From NCBI GenBank assembly GCA_023336205.1, contig JALQCR010000001.1, positions 369,960 to 433,959 on the forward strand: 64,000 nucleotides of DNA. Reading direction: 5' to 3'. Within the stretch, counting starts at the first letter, position 1; the number at the start of each line of letters is the position of its first letter. This document shows positions 56,549 to 64,000 of this stretch, piece by piece. A program made the position numbers and the translations under genes. The notes under the pieces were generated by a model. It was not told the DNA's origin. It saw nothing but the letters and a program-made list of their open reading frames with translations, and ran no database searches. This DNA is from Pseudanabaena sp. Salubria-1 (GTDB lineage Bacteria > Cyanobacteriota > Cyanobacteriia > Pseudanabaenales > Pseudanabaenaceae).

Positions 56549-57299
56549 GATTCTCTTCCTCTCGATTATAAAGTTTTGGAGATTCTTCAACTACTATTTC
56601 TTGAGATTCTTGTGAATTAGGCAAACCTAAAGACAACTCTAATTGATCACTTGTTTGCTCATTTAACTCTTCTAATTCTTCATTGATAGGATTTTCTAAT
56701 GCTGTGTCAGTCGAAACTAAATCAGAATCATCGACAATATTTGTAATAATGGTTTGGGATGTATCAGTTTCTTCAACGCGATCATTGCTCCCTTCATTTT
56801 GATTCTTATTAGCAGCTATTCTTATTTTGCTGGTTACTTCGATAGTCCGTTCGGCAATAACCGCAATGCGCTCGGGAGAAATATCTTCAGTTGTAGCTTT
56901 GATGTTTTCTTTTACAACAATTGCATCAAGAGCATCCTCGGCAGATTGATCCATTTCTAAGGCTAAGGAATCGGAGTTACTTGATGAGGTTACTTCGTCA
57001 GTGGGTTCATCAAAGAGACTAACTAGATCGGGCAGTTCTTCACGCACCATCCGAATCGGCAAATTGGCAATCAATGCTGTCATCCGTTTGTCAGACTCTA
57101 AGCGAATATCCAATGAGCCTTCATCAAGTTCTACATACTTAGAAACTACACGCATAATCTCATGGCGCATATTTTCAAATACCTGTGGCTCGATCGCAGC
57201 CCGATCATGGGCAAGGATAAATTTCAAACGCTGCTTGACTTTTGCCCCACTAGGGACATTACTTCTTTGAAATAGGCGATCGAGCAGTGTTGAAATCAT
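56526..57299 (-). CDS. minE: Cell division topological specificity factor MinE with long acidic C-terminal extension
   Basis: MinE drives MinD off the membrane to position the division site. Residues 1-95 are a normal MinE: LDRLFQRS, AKVKQRLKFILAHDRAAIEPQVFENMRHEIMRVVSKYVELDEGSLDI (MinD-contact helix and dimer strand), RMTALIANLPI. Known MinE proteins have about 90-120 residues; this one continues to 257 with an acidic, Ser/Thr/Glu/Asn-rich and probably disordered tail. The frame is open and clean, so it is not simple read-through of a missing stop. It lies 8 bp after minD. Confidence 0.9.
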   Translation of the reverse strand: MISTLLDRLFQRSNVPSGAKVKQRLKFILAHDRAAIEPQVFENMRHEIMRVVSKYVELDEGSLDIRLESDKRMTALIANLPIRMVREELPDLVSLFDEPTDEVTSSSNSDSLALEMDQSAEDALDAIVVKENIKATTEDISPERIAVIAERTIEVTSKIRIAANKNQNEGSNDRVEETDTSQTIITNIVDDSDLVSTDTALENPINEELEELNEQTSDQLELSLGLPNSQESQEIVVEESPKLYNREEENHGSYDRS

Positions 57300-57307
57300 C
57301 TCAAACC

Positions 57308-58111
57308 TCAGTAGTTCCCACTAATCCAACTTGACAGACGAGCAAAAAATCCTTTAGGAGGGGCTTCGAGCTTTAAAAACTCAATATTTTTTCCTTCAAG
57401 GCGTTTTGCCACATTTTCATAGGCAGTGCCTGCCAGCGATGGCTTATCTGACAACACCAATGGTTCCCCTTTATTTGTAGAAACGATCACCTGTTCATCA
57501 TCAGGAATTACACCAATCAATTTCACTGACAGAATATCCAGCACATCTTCGACACTCATCATGTCGTTGTTTTGTACCATCGCAGGACGAATACGATTCA
57601 GAATTAGTTTAATATCCGTAATTCGATTGGCTTCGAGCAACCCAACTACGCGATCGGCATCGCGCACTGCCGAAATTTCGGGAGTTGTCACGACGATCGC
57701 TTCTTTCGCGCCAGCGATCGCATTCTGAAATCCTGACTCAATGCCTGCGGGACAGTCAATCAAAACATAATCAAAATATCTGCCTAAAACCTCCACCAGT
57801 GCCTTCATGTGGGCTGCCGTAATCGCCGTTTTGTTGCGAGTTTGGGGAGCCGCCAATAAAGACAGGTTGGGTTGCCGCTTATCTTTGACTAGAGCTTGAT
57901 CGAGCTTACATTCTCGCGCAATAACTTCTAGAGCTGTATACACGATGCGATTTTCTAATCCCAATAAAAGATCGAGATTGCGTAAGCCAAAGTCAGCATC
58001 TACCAAAACCACTTTGCGCCCTAGTTTGGCTAGAGCCATGCCGAGATTTGCTGAAGATGTGGTCTTGCCGACACCACCTTTACCAGAGGTAACAACGATA
58101 ATGCGACTCAT
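57308..58111 (-). CDS. minD: Septum site-determining ATPase MinD
   Basis: MinD is the membrane-bound ATPase that carries MinC and is cycled by MinE. The 267-residue protein has the deviant Walker A VVTSGKGGVGKTTSSANLG at residues 5-23, DADFGLRNLDLLLGLE, VLIDCPAGIESGF, and the amphipathic membrane-targeting C-terminus (FFARLSSWISGNY). It sits between minC and minE with gaps of 2 and 8 bp, so the three are one operon. Confidence 0.97.
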   Translation of the reverse strand: MSRIIVVTSGKGGVGKTTSSANLGMALAKLGRKVVLVDADFGLRNLDLLLGLENRIVYTALEVIARECKLDQALVKDKRQPNLSLLAAPQTRNKTAITAAHMKALVEVLGRYFDYVLIDCPAGIESGFQNAIAGAKEAIVVTTPEISAVRDADRVVGLLEANRITDIKLILNRIRPAMVQNNDMMSVEDVLDILSVKLIGVIPDDEQVIVSTNKGEPLVLSDKPSLAGTAYENVAKRLEGKNIEFLKLEAPPKGFFARLSSWISGNY

Positions 58112-58113
58112 GT

Positions 58114-59205
58114 TTACGAATTACTGATTTGCGAGGGATAGTTGAGCGAAGAATGACTAAATGCTGAAAAATCAACAACTTGGACAATTTTAATAGCAGG
58201 CGTACCTTGTGTACTTACAAATGCTACTTCTGGACAGAAAGATGTGCTCGGACTCTCAACACGGGCAATAAAGTTGGCAATCCTAATTTGGGTTGCGTCT
58301 AAGTGTAAAGCCATAACCACTGCTTGAGCGTTGCCTTTCGCCCCTGCATGAGCCATGCCTTTTAGCTTGCCACACACAATAATGTCGCCTTCAGAGATAA
58401 GCTCTGCACCAGCATTGACATCACCGAAGATAATAATACTGCCAGAATGCCGAATTTCTGTACCAGATCTTACCGTCATCTTAATGTATAGCGGATCATC
58501 CGTTGGTGCATTAGGAATCGGATTAAATCCTAGCAGTTCACGAAAGACCGTACCTTGCTCTACGCAGAAGCCCATGCTAGCAGCATTAACCGCAGTTTGG
58601 CGACGATTGGTGACAATACAATGTAGCAAAAGTTGATAATTTTGCAGTGACTCGGATAACTCTTGGAGTTGGCGCGTGTCCAAGAGGCGATCGCCTGCTT
58701 GTAAATACACCTGCGTGCGAGGCTTCCAATCATGACCACTCGCCGCCATGCGTTGCTCTAACTGAGAAAGTATTTCTTCCCAACTTAAGGTTAGCAGCGA
58801 AGTCTCAGAATTATCCGAATGAATATTATCTAACCCAACTGCTTGAAATTCACCATTATCGTTTGATTGCTTAAACGGTAACTTGACTTTTTTGTCAGTT
58901 GGTAACAACAGGTTCAGTTTTCCATCAAGCGTTTTAAAACGAACCTGCGAGATTTCTGAATCGGTTTCTGGTTCGGGCTGAGTTTTTTTTGCAGGTTTGC
59001 TGGTGGTGGGAATAGGTTTAAGTTCACCACCCTCGACATCTGCGACAGTCAGCGGAGCAGGTACATTACCGATATACTCGTCATTTTGAGGTACGACAAT
59101 GACTTCAGGCATCTCCGCAGATGACAAATCCCCTGCGACCGACTGTAATTTTGTAGGAGGCAGAGGATTAGATTTCACGGCAATATTACGCTGGTTGGCA
59201 TTCAT
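58114..59205 (-). CDS. minC: Septum site-determining protein MinC
   Basis: MinC inhibits FtsZ assembly away from midcell. The chosen start MNANQRNIAVK (59205) gives 363 residues; the frame opens at 59235. The first ~120 residues are a Pro-rich extension typical of cyanobacterial MinC. They are followed by the N-domain (about 125-235) and the right-handed beta-helix C-domain (GTEIRHSGSIIIFGDVNAGAE, then IIVCGKLKGMAHAGAKG) that binds MinD. Order minC-minD-minE is standard. Confidence 0.94.
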   Translation of the reverse strand: MNANQRNIAVKSNPLPPTKLQSVAGDLSSAEMPEVIVVPQNDEYIGNVPAPLTVADVEGGELKPIPTTSKPAKKTQPEPETDSEISQVRFKTLDGKLNLLLPTDKKVKLPFKQSNDNGEFQAVGLDNIHSDNSETSLLTLSWEEILSQLEQRMAASGHDWKPRTQVYLQAGDRLLDTRQLQELSESLQNYQLLLHCIVTNRRQTAVNAASMGFCVEQGTVFRELLGFNPIPNAPTDDPLYIKMTVRSGTEIRHSGSIIIFGDVNAGAELISEGDIIVCGKLKGMAHAGAKGNAQAVVMALHLDATQIRIANFIARVESPSTSFCPEVAFVSTQGTPAIKIVQVVDFSAFSHSSLNYPSQISNS

Positions 59206-59248
59206 GAAGCTTGTTTTAAATTTAGCGCTATGCAAATTACCTACAACC

Positions 59249-59292
59249 AGACAAAGGCAATCCCTACGCTTAGCGCAGGGATTGCCTTTGTC
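59249..59292 (-). terminator. clpC terminator
   Basis: GACAAAGGCAATCCCTACGC pairs, with one mismatch, with GCGCAGGGATTGCCTTTGTC around TTA. It lies between the clpC stop and the minC start, so it separates the two units. Confidence 0.88.
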
Positions 59293-59296
59293 TATC

Positions 59297-61786
59297 TTAA
59301 GCTGATGGCAGCAACTGAAGGTTATTTTCAGAGCCGCTTAGAGCTTCTTGTTCGATCACCTTGACCTTGCCATCGTCATCGACATCCACCTGTACAGATG
59401 CACCTTCACGCACTTTACCTGTGAGGATCTCTTCCGCAAGAGAATCTTCAAGCAAGCGCATGATCGCTCTACGTAATGGACGTGCGCCGTAGCTGGGGTT
59501 GTAGCCTTCTTGGACAAGCAGATCCTTAAATCGCTCAGTCACTGTAAGCACAATGTCTTTTTCGAGCATCCGCTTGAAGAATTCATTGAGCATGAGATCG
59601 GCAATTTCCTTAACTTCGGGTTTGGTCAACTGACGGAAGACGATGATTTCGTCAAGACGGTTGAGGAACTCTGGACGGAAGTATTGCTTGAGTTCTTCGT
59701 TAACTAGCGATCGGATGCGGGTATAAAGTGCATCTTCTTGGCTAGCAGCGAAGTCAAAGCCGAGTCCACCACCACCTTTTTCGATTACCTTAGAGCCGAC
59801 GTTGGAGGTCATAATCAATAAGGTGTTCTTGAAGTCAACGGTGCGACCCTTGGAATCAGTCAAGCGACCATCTTCAAGTACTTGTAAGAGTAAATTGAAA
59901 ACATCGGGGTGAGCTTTTTCGATTTCGTCGAATAGCACCACGGTGTAAGGACGACGACGCACAGCTTCAGTAAGCTGACCACCTTCGTTATAGCCAACAT
60001 ATCCTGGAGGTGAACCGATCAATTTAGATACGGTGTGACGCTCCATATATTCAGACATATCGAGGCGGATCATCGCATCTTCAGATCCGAAGAAGTAAGC
60101 TGCAAGAGCCTTGGTTAGCTCAGTCTTTCCAACGCCTGTAGGCCCTGAGAAGATAAAACTAGCGATCGGACGGTTGGGACTCTTAAGCCCAACACGTGCC
60201 CGACGAATTGCACGAGAAATAGCTTTAACAGCTTCATCTTGTCCGATTACGCGGCTATGCAGGGTTTCTTCCATCTGCATGAGCTTGACAGATTCAGATT
60301 CAGTGATTTTGAGGACAGGTACGCCAGTCCAAGAACTGACGATATAGGCGATGTCTTCTTCGGTTACATGAATCTCAGGTGCATCTTCGGCAGGAGTTTC
60401 AGCCTTTTTGGTTTGGCTGAGGGCGCGAATTTGTTGTTTGAGATCGATTTCCTTGTCTCGCAATTCGGCAGCTTTATCAAAGTCCTGTTTGCGAACTGCA
60501 TCATCCTTATCTTTGAGAGTTTGACGCAATTCTTTGTCTAGTTCTTTGGCTGCTGGAGGTAACTGCGAGTTAATCAGGCGCACACGAGAACCTGCTTCAT
60601 CCACTAAATCGATCGCTTTGTCTGGCAAGAAGCGATCGCTGATATAGCGATCAGCTAGTTTTGCAGCGGCAACTAATGCTGCATCATCGATCTTGAGTTT
60701 GTGATGTTCTTCGTAGCGCTGACGCAAGCCAATCAAAATTTCGATGGTTTCTTCGACGCTAGGCTCACCGACCATGACAGGTTGGAAGCGACGTTCTAGA
60801 GCCGCATCGCGTTCGATGTGTTTGCGATATTCATCAAGGGTTGTTGCGCCGATGCATTGTAGTTCGCCACGAGCAAGGGCTGGCTTAAGAATGTTAGCGG
60901 CATCGATCGCACCTTCAGCTGCACCAGCACCGATCAAGGTGTGAACTTCATCAATTACCAAGATCACATTGCCAGCAGTGCGAATCTCTTCCATGATCTT
61001 TTTGAGGCGTTCCTCAAATTCACCCCGATACTTTGTACCAGCGACTAGCAAGCCAATATCTAAAGTGACAACTCGCTTTTCTTGAAGGATATCTGGTATG
61101 TCACTGTTAGAAATACGTTGTGCTAGACCTTCAGCGATCGCAGTTTTACCTACACCAGGTTCACCGATCAAAACAGGGTTGTTTTTGGTGCGGCGACCGA
61201 GGATTTGGATTACTCGTTCAATTTCCTTCTCACGACCCACAACAGGATCGAGCTTGCCATCTTGGGCAAGCTGGGTCAGGTTTGAGCCAAACTCGTCAAG
61301 GGTTGGTGTTTTGGTGCGTCCCGATGAACCGCCACCTGCGGAGACCTCAGCAGTCTCACCCAACATGCGGATTACTTGTGTGCGGACTTTGGACAAATCA
61401 ACGCCCAGATTTTCTAAAACTCTAGCGGCAACACCTTCGCCTTCGCGAATTAGTCCTAGCAATAGATGCTCAGTACCGATGTAGTTATGTCCCAACTGGC
61501 GAGCTTCTTCTAAGGACAACTCTAGGACTCTCTTGGCGCGAGGTGTGAAAGGGATTTCTACCGCGACAAAACCAGAGCCGCGTCCGATGATTTTCTCAAC
61601 CTCAATCCGTGCATCTTTGAGGTTTACACCCATCGACTTAAGTACTTTGGCGGCAACGCCAGTTCCTTCTCCGATCAGACCCAATAGAATTTGCTCTGTG
61701 CCGACAAAGTTATGACCGAGGCGGCGAGCTTCCTCTTGAGCCAGCATGATGACTTTAATTGCTTTTTCTGTAAAGCGTTCAAACAT
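59297..61786 (-). CDS. clpC: ClpC AAA+ unfoldase
   Basis: ClpC unfolds proteins for the ClpP/ClpR protease. The 829-residue protein has two N-terminal Clp repeats ([20 protein letters not shown], residues 4-23, and a second at about 80). The first ATPase module has Walker [16 protein letters not shown] near residue 208. A UVR-like middle segment ([20 protein letters not shown]) and a second ATPase module ([20 protein letters not shown] near residue 550) follow. The VGF/IGF-type ClpP loop is expected after the second Walker B ([15 protein letters not shown]). All motifs are intact. Confidence 0.97.
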   Translation of the reverse strand: MFERFTEKAIKVIMLAQEEARRLGHNFVGTEQILLGLIGEGTGVAAKVLKSMGVNLKDARIEVEKIIGRGSGFVAVEIPFTPRAKRVLELSLEEARQLGHNYIGTEHLLLGLIREGEGVAARVLENLGVDLSKVRTQVIRMLGETAEVSAGGGSSGRTKTPTLDEFGSNLTQLAQDGKLDPVVGREKEIERVIQILGRRTKNNPVLIGEPGVGKTAIAEGLAQRISNSDIPDILQEKRVVTLDIGLLVAGTKYRGEFEERLKKIMEEIRTAGNVILVIDEVHTLIGAGAAEGAIDAANILKPALARGELQCIGATTLDEYRKHIERDAALERRFQPVMVGEPSVEETIEILIGLRQRYEEHHKLKIDDAALVAAAKLADRYISDRFLPDKAIDLVDEAGSRVRLINSQLPPAAKELDKELRQTLKDKDDAVRKQDFDKAAELRDKEIDLKQQIRALSQTKKAETPAEDAPEIHVTEEDIAYIVSSWTGVPVLKITESESVKLMQMEETLHSRVIGQDEAVKAISRAIRRARVGLKSPNRPIASFIFSGPTGVGKTELTKALAAYFFGSEDAMIRLDMSEYMERHTVSKLIGSPPGYVGYNEGGQLTEAVRRRPYTVVLFDEIEKAHPDVFNLLLQVLEDGRLTDSKGRTVDFKNTLLIMTSNVGSKVIEKGGGGLGFDFAASQEDALYTRIRSLVNEELKQYFRPEFLNRLDEIIVFRQLTKPEVKEIADLMLNEFFKRMLEKDIVLTVTERFKDLLVQEGYNPSYGARPLRRAIMRLLEDSLAEEILTGKVREGASVQVDVDDDGKVKVIEQEALSGSENNLQLLPSA

Positions 61787-62233
61787 GGCGTTTCCCCATA
61801 CTTTGCTGCGTTCTGGTTAAAGTTAATACTAGCACAGCCTTAACAGCATTCTGTGTGTACGGATCTCACTCCTTTTAACCAAAACTTAAAGCTATGTCTT
61901 AGGGATAATTTTTTGGTTTTGATCGCCTATTTGCGTATTATTTTCGGATAACTAGTTGTTTTTTTGTTATTCAGAGAACAGATTAAATGACCTTACAATG
62001 AATTACCAAACTAGCTAATCTCATTCATTAAGTACCAATTACCCAAACCTGTAAAGTTTCGCCCCGCAGGGGCGAAACTTTACAGGTTTTTAAAAGCACA
62101 AAATGGCGTAGCCATTTTGTGCTTTGGTATTACGGGTTATGCAATTTAATAAAGAACCAGATTTTTGATGGCGCGGCTTCGCCGCGCCATCAAAAATCTG
62201 GTTCTTTATTTTACCGACGCAGCTTTACCAAAG
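61787..62233. other. Intergenic region with three long hairpins
   Basis: No gene is seen in these 447 bp. Hairpins lie at 62045-62089 (AAACCTGTAAAGTTTCGCCC... 21-bp perfect stem, loop GCA), 62094-62124 (AAGCACAAAATGGC, 14-bp stem, loop GTA) and 62148-62210 (AATAAAGAACCAGATTTTTG... 30-bp perfect stem, loop TTC). The last is 23 bp beyond the stop of the TSUP gene and is its likely terminator. The clpC promoter must lie before 61787-61950. Confidence 0.9.
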
Positions 62234-63142
62234 CTAAAGCACACTCAAAAATAAATTCCTTTGCTGCCAGAGCATCCATGCTCCCCCAACTACCATGAAG
62301 GCTAACACAAGTTGTCGAAATTGATGATGGCTCATCCGTTTGAGGATTGCTTTGCCAATAAGATTGGCTGGTATGGCTGCTAAACCGATCGCTAAGCCTG
62401 CCACTATTTGATCCTTAGACATAGCCGCAAAAGCACCGTAGGTAATGATTTTGGCTAAATGAATAATTGTCATGTGGGTCGCTTTGGTAGCGAGCATTTG
62501 CTCTTTGACTAATCCATAGTGCAAGTAAAAAGGATTAAGTACAGGACCAGTTGTCCCCACTAAACCAGACACGTATGCCTTGAGGAAACCCGCAGGCATA
62601 ATATGCCATGCTTCTAGCTGAAACCTGGGTTTAACAATTGCGGTGTCTTCAGGTTCACTAAAATCATTGGATTCGCTAGATTCACCAAATAAGGGTGGAA
62701 TTAAATCGCCACTAGCTAATTCAAGAGACTCACTAGATGGAATTGCCACAGTTGTGTCTGAGCTTGCGGCAGTTTTTTTTTCTGGACTCTTCTCTAATTC
62801 AAATAAAAATGCACTGACAATTAAGAAAATCGCAATAATTATTTGCAACCAGTCAAGATGGATTTGGGTAAATGTGTATGCTCCCAGAATTGCCCCTGCG
62901 ATCGCGCCCGGTGCGTACCATGCAGTTAATTGCCAATCAATCTCGCGCCAAAACAGGAAAACTCGATGGGCATTACCGAAAAACATGCCAATTGTAATTA
63001 CAGGTGGAACCGAAGAGGCTCCCATTAATAAGTTAATAAGAGGGATTAAAACAAAGGGACTTCCCCCGCCTGCCAGCGTACTAACAATCCAAGCAAAAAA
63101 GCTAACTACACTGAGATATACAATTGGCATGAGTTCTGACAT
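62234..63142 (-). CDS. TSUP/TauE-SafE family permease
   Basis: The 302-residue membrane protein has about eight hydrophobic segments. The family hallmark duplicates are visible: FFAWIVSTLAGGGSPFVLIPLINLL (residues 15-39) and AGFLKAYVSGLVGTTGPVLNPFYLHYGL in the second half. TSUP proteins move sulfite, sulfoacetate or other anions across the plasma membrane. The loop between halves (about residues 115-170) is acidic and of unusual length. The substrate is unknown. It is transcribed alone. Confidence 0.88.
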   Translation of the reverse strand: MSELMPIVYLSVVSFFAWIVSTLAGGGSPFVLIPLINLLMGASSVPPVITIGMFFGNAHRVFLFWREIDWQLTAWYAPGAIAGAILGAYTFTQIHLDWLQIIIAIFLIVSAFLFELEKSPEKKTAASSDTTVAIPSSESLELASGDLIPPLFGESSESNDFSEPEDTAIVKPRFQLEAWHIMPAGFLKAYVSGLVGTTGPVLNPFYLHYGLVKEQMLATKATHMTIIHLAKIITYGAFAAMSKDQIVAGLAIGLAAIPANLIGKAILKRMSHHQFRQLVLAFMVVGGAWMLWQQRNLFLSVL

Positions 63143-63173
63143 TGATCGATAATCCGTTTGTATCAGGCTAGTT

Positions 63174-63281
63174 ATACCAAATTAAAAAGTGGCTACACCA
63201 TTTTTTAATCTTAAAAACCCTTGCTAGGTTTGGCTTTCAATTCACAAAAGTGTTGTCATGCTTTCGTGAATTGGTATTACG
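63174..63281. repeat. Possible small inverted-repeat element
   Basis: TTATACCAAATT at about 63173 and AATTGGTATTAC at about 63270 are imperfect inverted ends. An inner pair AATTCACAAAAG/CTTTCGTGAATT (about 63239-63272, 11 of 12) can form a hairpin. It lies in the divergent promoter region between the permease and rimI. A similar TTGGTATTACG end occurs near 62125. Confidence 0.4.
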
Positions 63282-63328
63282 GCGCGTTGTGCTGCACATT
63301 CCGATGAATCTTTAGATTATTACAACAC

Positions 63329-63868
63329 ATGAGCCTATCGACCCGAATCTATCTAAGTGAGATTGATCAAAATTTTTTATCGCAGCTATTGGCGATCGAT
63401 TGTGCATGTCTTGGCAATTTCTGGAGCTTAGAAGCCTATCAGCGAGAAATTGACAATCCCAGCAGTCTTGTACTGGGCTTAACTACGGAAAATCATGAAT
63501 TACTAGGTTTTGGCTGTTTGTGGTCAATTCTTGAAGAAGCGCATATCACAGTATTAGCGGTGCGTCCTGAATATCAAGGTCAAGGCTTTGGTAAGTCACT
63601 AGTTTGGGGTTTACTTAAAAAAGCCCGCGATCGCCAATTAGAATGGGCAACACTCGAAGTTCGTGAATCTAATCATGTTGCGATCGCGCTATACGAAAGT
63701 TTTGGTTTTAAGGAAATTGGTCGAAGACCGAAATATTATGAAGTGACGGGCGAAGATGCGTTGATGTTGTGGTGCAAAGGCATACATACAAAAGAGTTTG
63801 GATTATTGCTAGAGCAGTGGCATGAGTCTATATCTTTGCAATTATTAGCCAAAGGCTGGAATTTATAA
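63329..63868 (+). CDS. rimI: Ribosomal protein S18 alanine N-acetyltransferase-like GNAT enzyme
   Basis: The 179-residue protein is a GNAT acetyltransferase: FWSLEAYQREIDNPSSLVLG, then GFGCLWSILEEAHITVLAVRPEYQGQGFGKSLVWGLL (residues 59-95) with the acetyl-CoA Q-G-x-G-x-G loop, and a LEVRESNHVAIALYESFGFKEIGRRPKYY segment diagnostic of RimI. It acetylates the N-terminus of a ribosomal or other protein. The C-terminal ~30 residues are an extension. A hairpin follows the stop. Confidence 0.9.
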   Translation: MSLSTRIYLSEIDQNFLSQLLAIDCACLGNFWSLEAYQREIDNPSSLVLGLTTENHELLGFGCLWSILEEAHITVLAVRPEYQGQGFGKSLVWGLLKKARDRQLEWATLEVRESNHVAIALYESFGFKEIGRRPKYYEVTGEDALMLWCKGIHTKEFGLLLEQWHESISLQLLAKGWNL

Positions 63869-63873
63869 AACGA

Positions 63874-63914
63874 GAAATTAGTGTTGCTGTGCTTTGCATA
63901 GCAACACTAATTTC
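63874..63914 (+). terminator. rimI terminator
   Basis: GAAATTAGTGTTGCT pairs exactly with AGCAACACTAATTTC around an 11-base loop that can extend the stem partly. It begins 6 bp after the rimI stop. Confidence 0.85.
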
Positions 63915-63929
63915 TTGGACTAGATTTGT

Positions 63930-64000
63930 GGGGGGGGGGGGGCGGCCCCGCCCCCCCAAAAAAAAAAAAAAAAAAAAAAAAAAAATAATAAAAAAAAAAA
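63930..64000. other. Low-complexity end, probable assembly artefact
   Basis: Thirteen G are followed by CGGCCCCGCCCCCCC and then about 40 A with few interruptions. Nothing like this occurs elsewhere in the window. It is most likely the ragged end of a contig and not genomic sequence. Confidence 0.85.

Noticed and set aside
61098..61484. 128-residue open frame antisense to clpC
   Set aside because: It lies opposite the highly conserved first ATPase module of ClpC; no independent features.

Overview
The window is cyanobacterial chromosome. It carries the phycobilisome core-membrane linker (apcE), photosystem I subunit PsaD, two high-light-inducible proteins, a Gap2-type glyceraldehyde-3-phosphate dehydrogenase, a cyanobacterial min cluster and ClpC. 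The 8-bp palindrome GCGATCGC (HIP1) recurs throughout. I infer a Pseudanabaena-like lineage from overall style only; nothing in the window proves the genus.

Layout. Bases 1-8000 form an accessory strip: a partial nucleotidyltransferase with its small partner, a UvrD-like helicase with an internal nuclease-like domain split by a frameshift, a decayed VapBC pair, MazEF, an HNH nuclease pair, an IS630 element and BrnTA. Bases 8100-17300 hold a potassium-uptake kdp locus (kdpA, kdpB, a KdpF-like protein, kdpC, then a short kdpD lacking a kinase domain), broken up by an IS5-like and an IS701-like insertion. Bases 17300-23300 hold two tandem MuiA/DUF4139 genes. The downstream one is split by an IS630 copy that itself carries an IS30 element. 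Bases 23800-35400 are mostly housekeeping: gshB, a DUF1517 protein, a PilP/GspC-like membrane protein, tRNA-Pro, a Nudix hydrolase, umuDC, pdhB, an orphan Phd antitoxin, an unknown 438-residue protein and a Uma2 protein. Bases 35500-44600 hold a second, same-length IS701 copy upstream of apcE, then gap2 and a CHASE2 adenylate cyclase whose tail is cut off by an insertion sequence. Bases 44600-52400 hold a proline-rich lipoprotein, trpC, a nuclease-like gene, a hydrolase, a YqgF-like gene, psaD, a tandem hli pair and an ATP-grasp gene. Bases 52400-61800 are a tightly packed minus-strand run: clpC, minC, minD, an unusually long minE, a Uma2 gene, a T4-type polynucleotide kinase/phosphatase and alaS. 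The window ends with a TSUP permease, rimI and a low-complexity stretch that looks like an assembly artefact.

Main observations. Each of three insertion sequences (IS701, IS630, 1479-bp IS) can be removed on paper together with one target-site copy, and in each case a continuous reading frame is restored (208, 527 and 655 residues). Other points are three CTAAACA repeats spaced exactly 11 bp upstream of kdpA, an IS630-derived MITE upstream of gshB, a T4-like Pnkp enzyme abutting alaS, a MinE with a long acidic tail, a nearly identical hli tandem sharing a 47-bp upstream block, and very long near-perfect hairpins at many gene ends. All functional statements are read from sequence and family knowledge; no database search was run.
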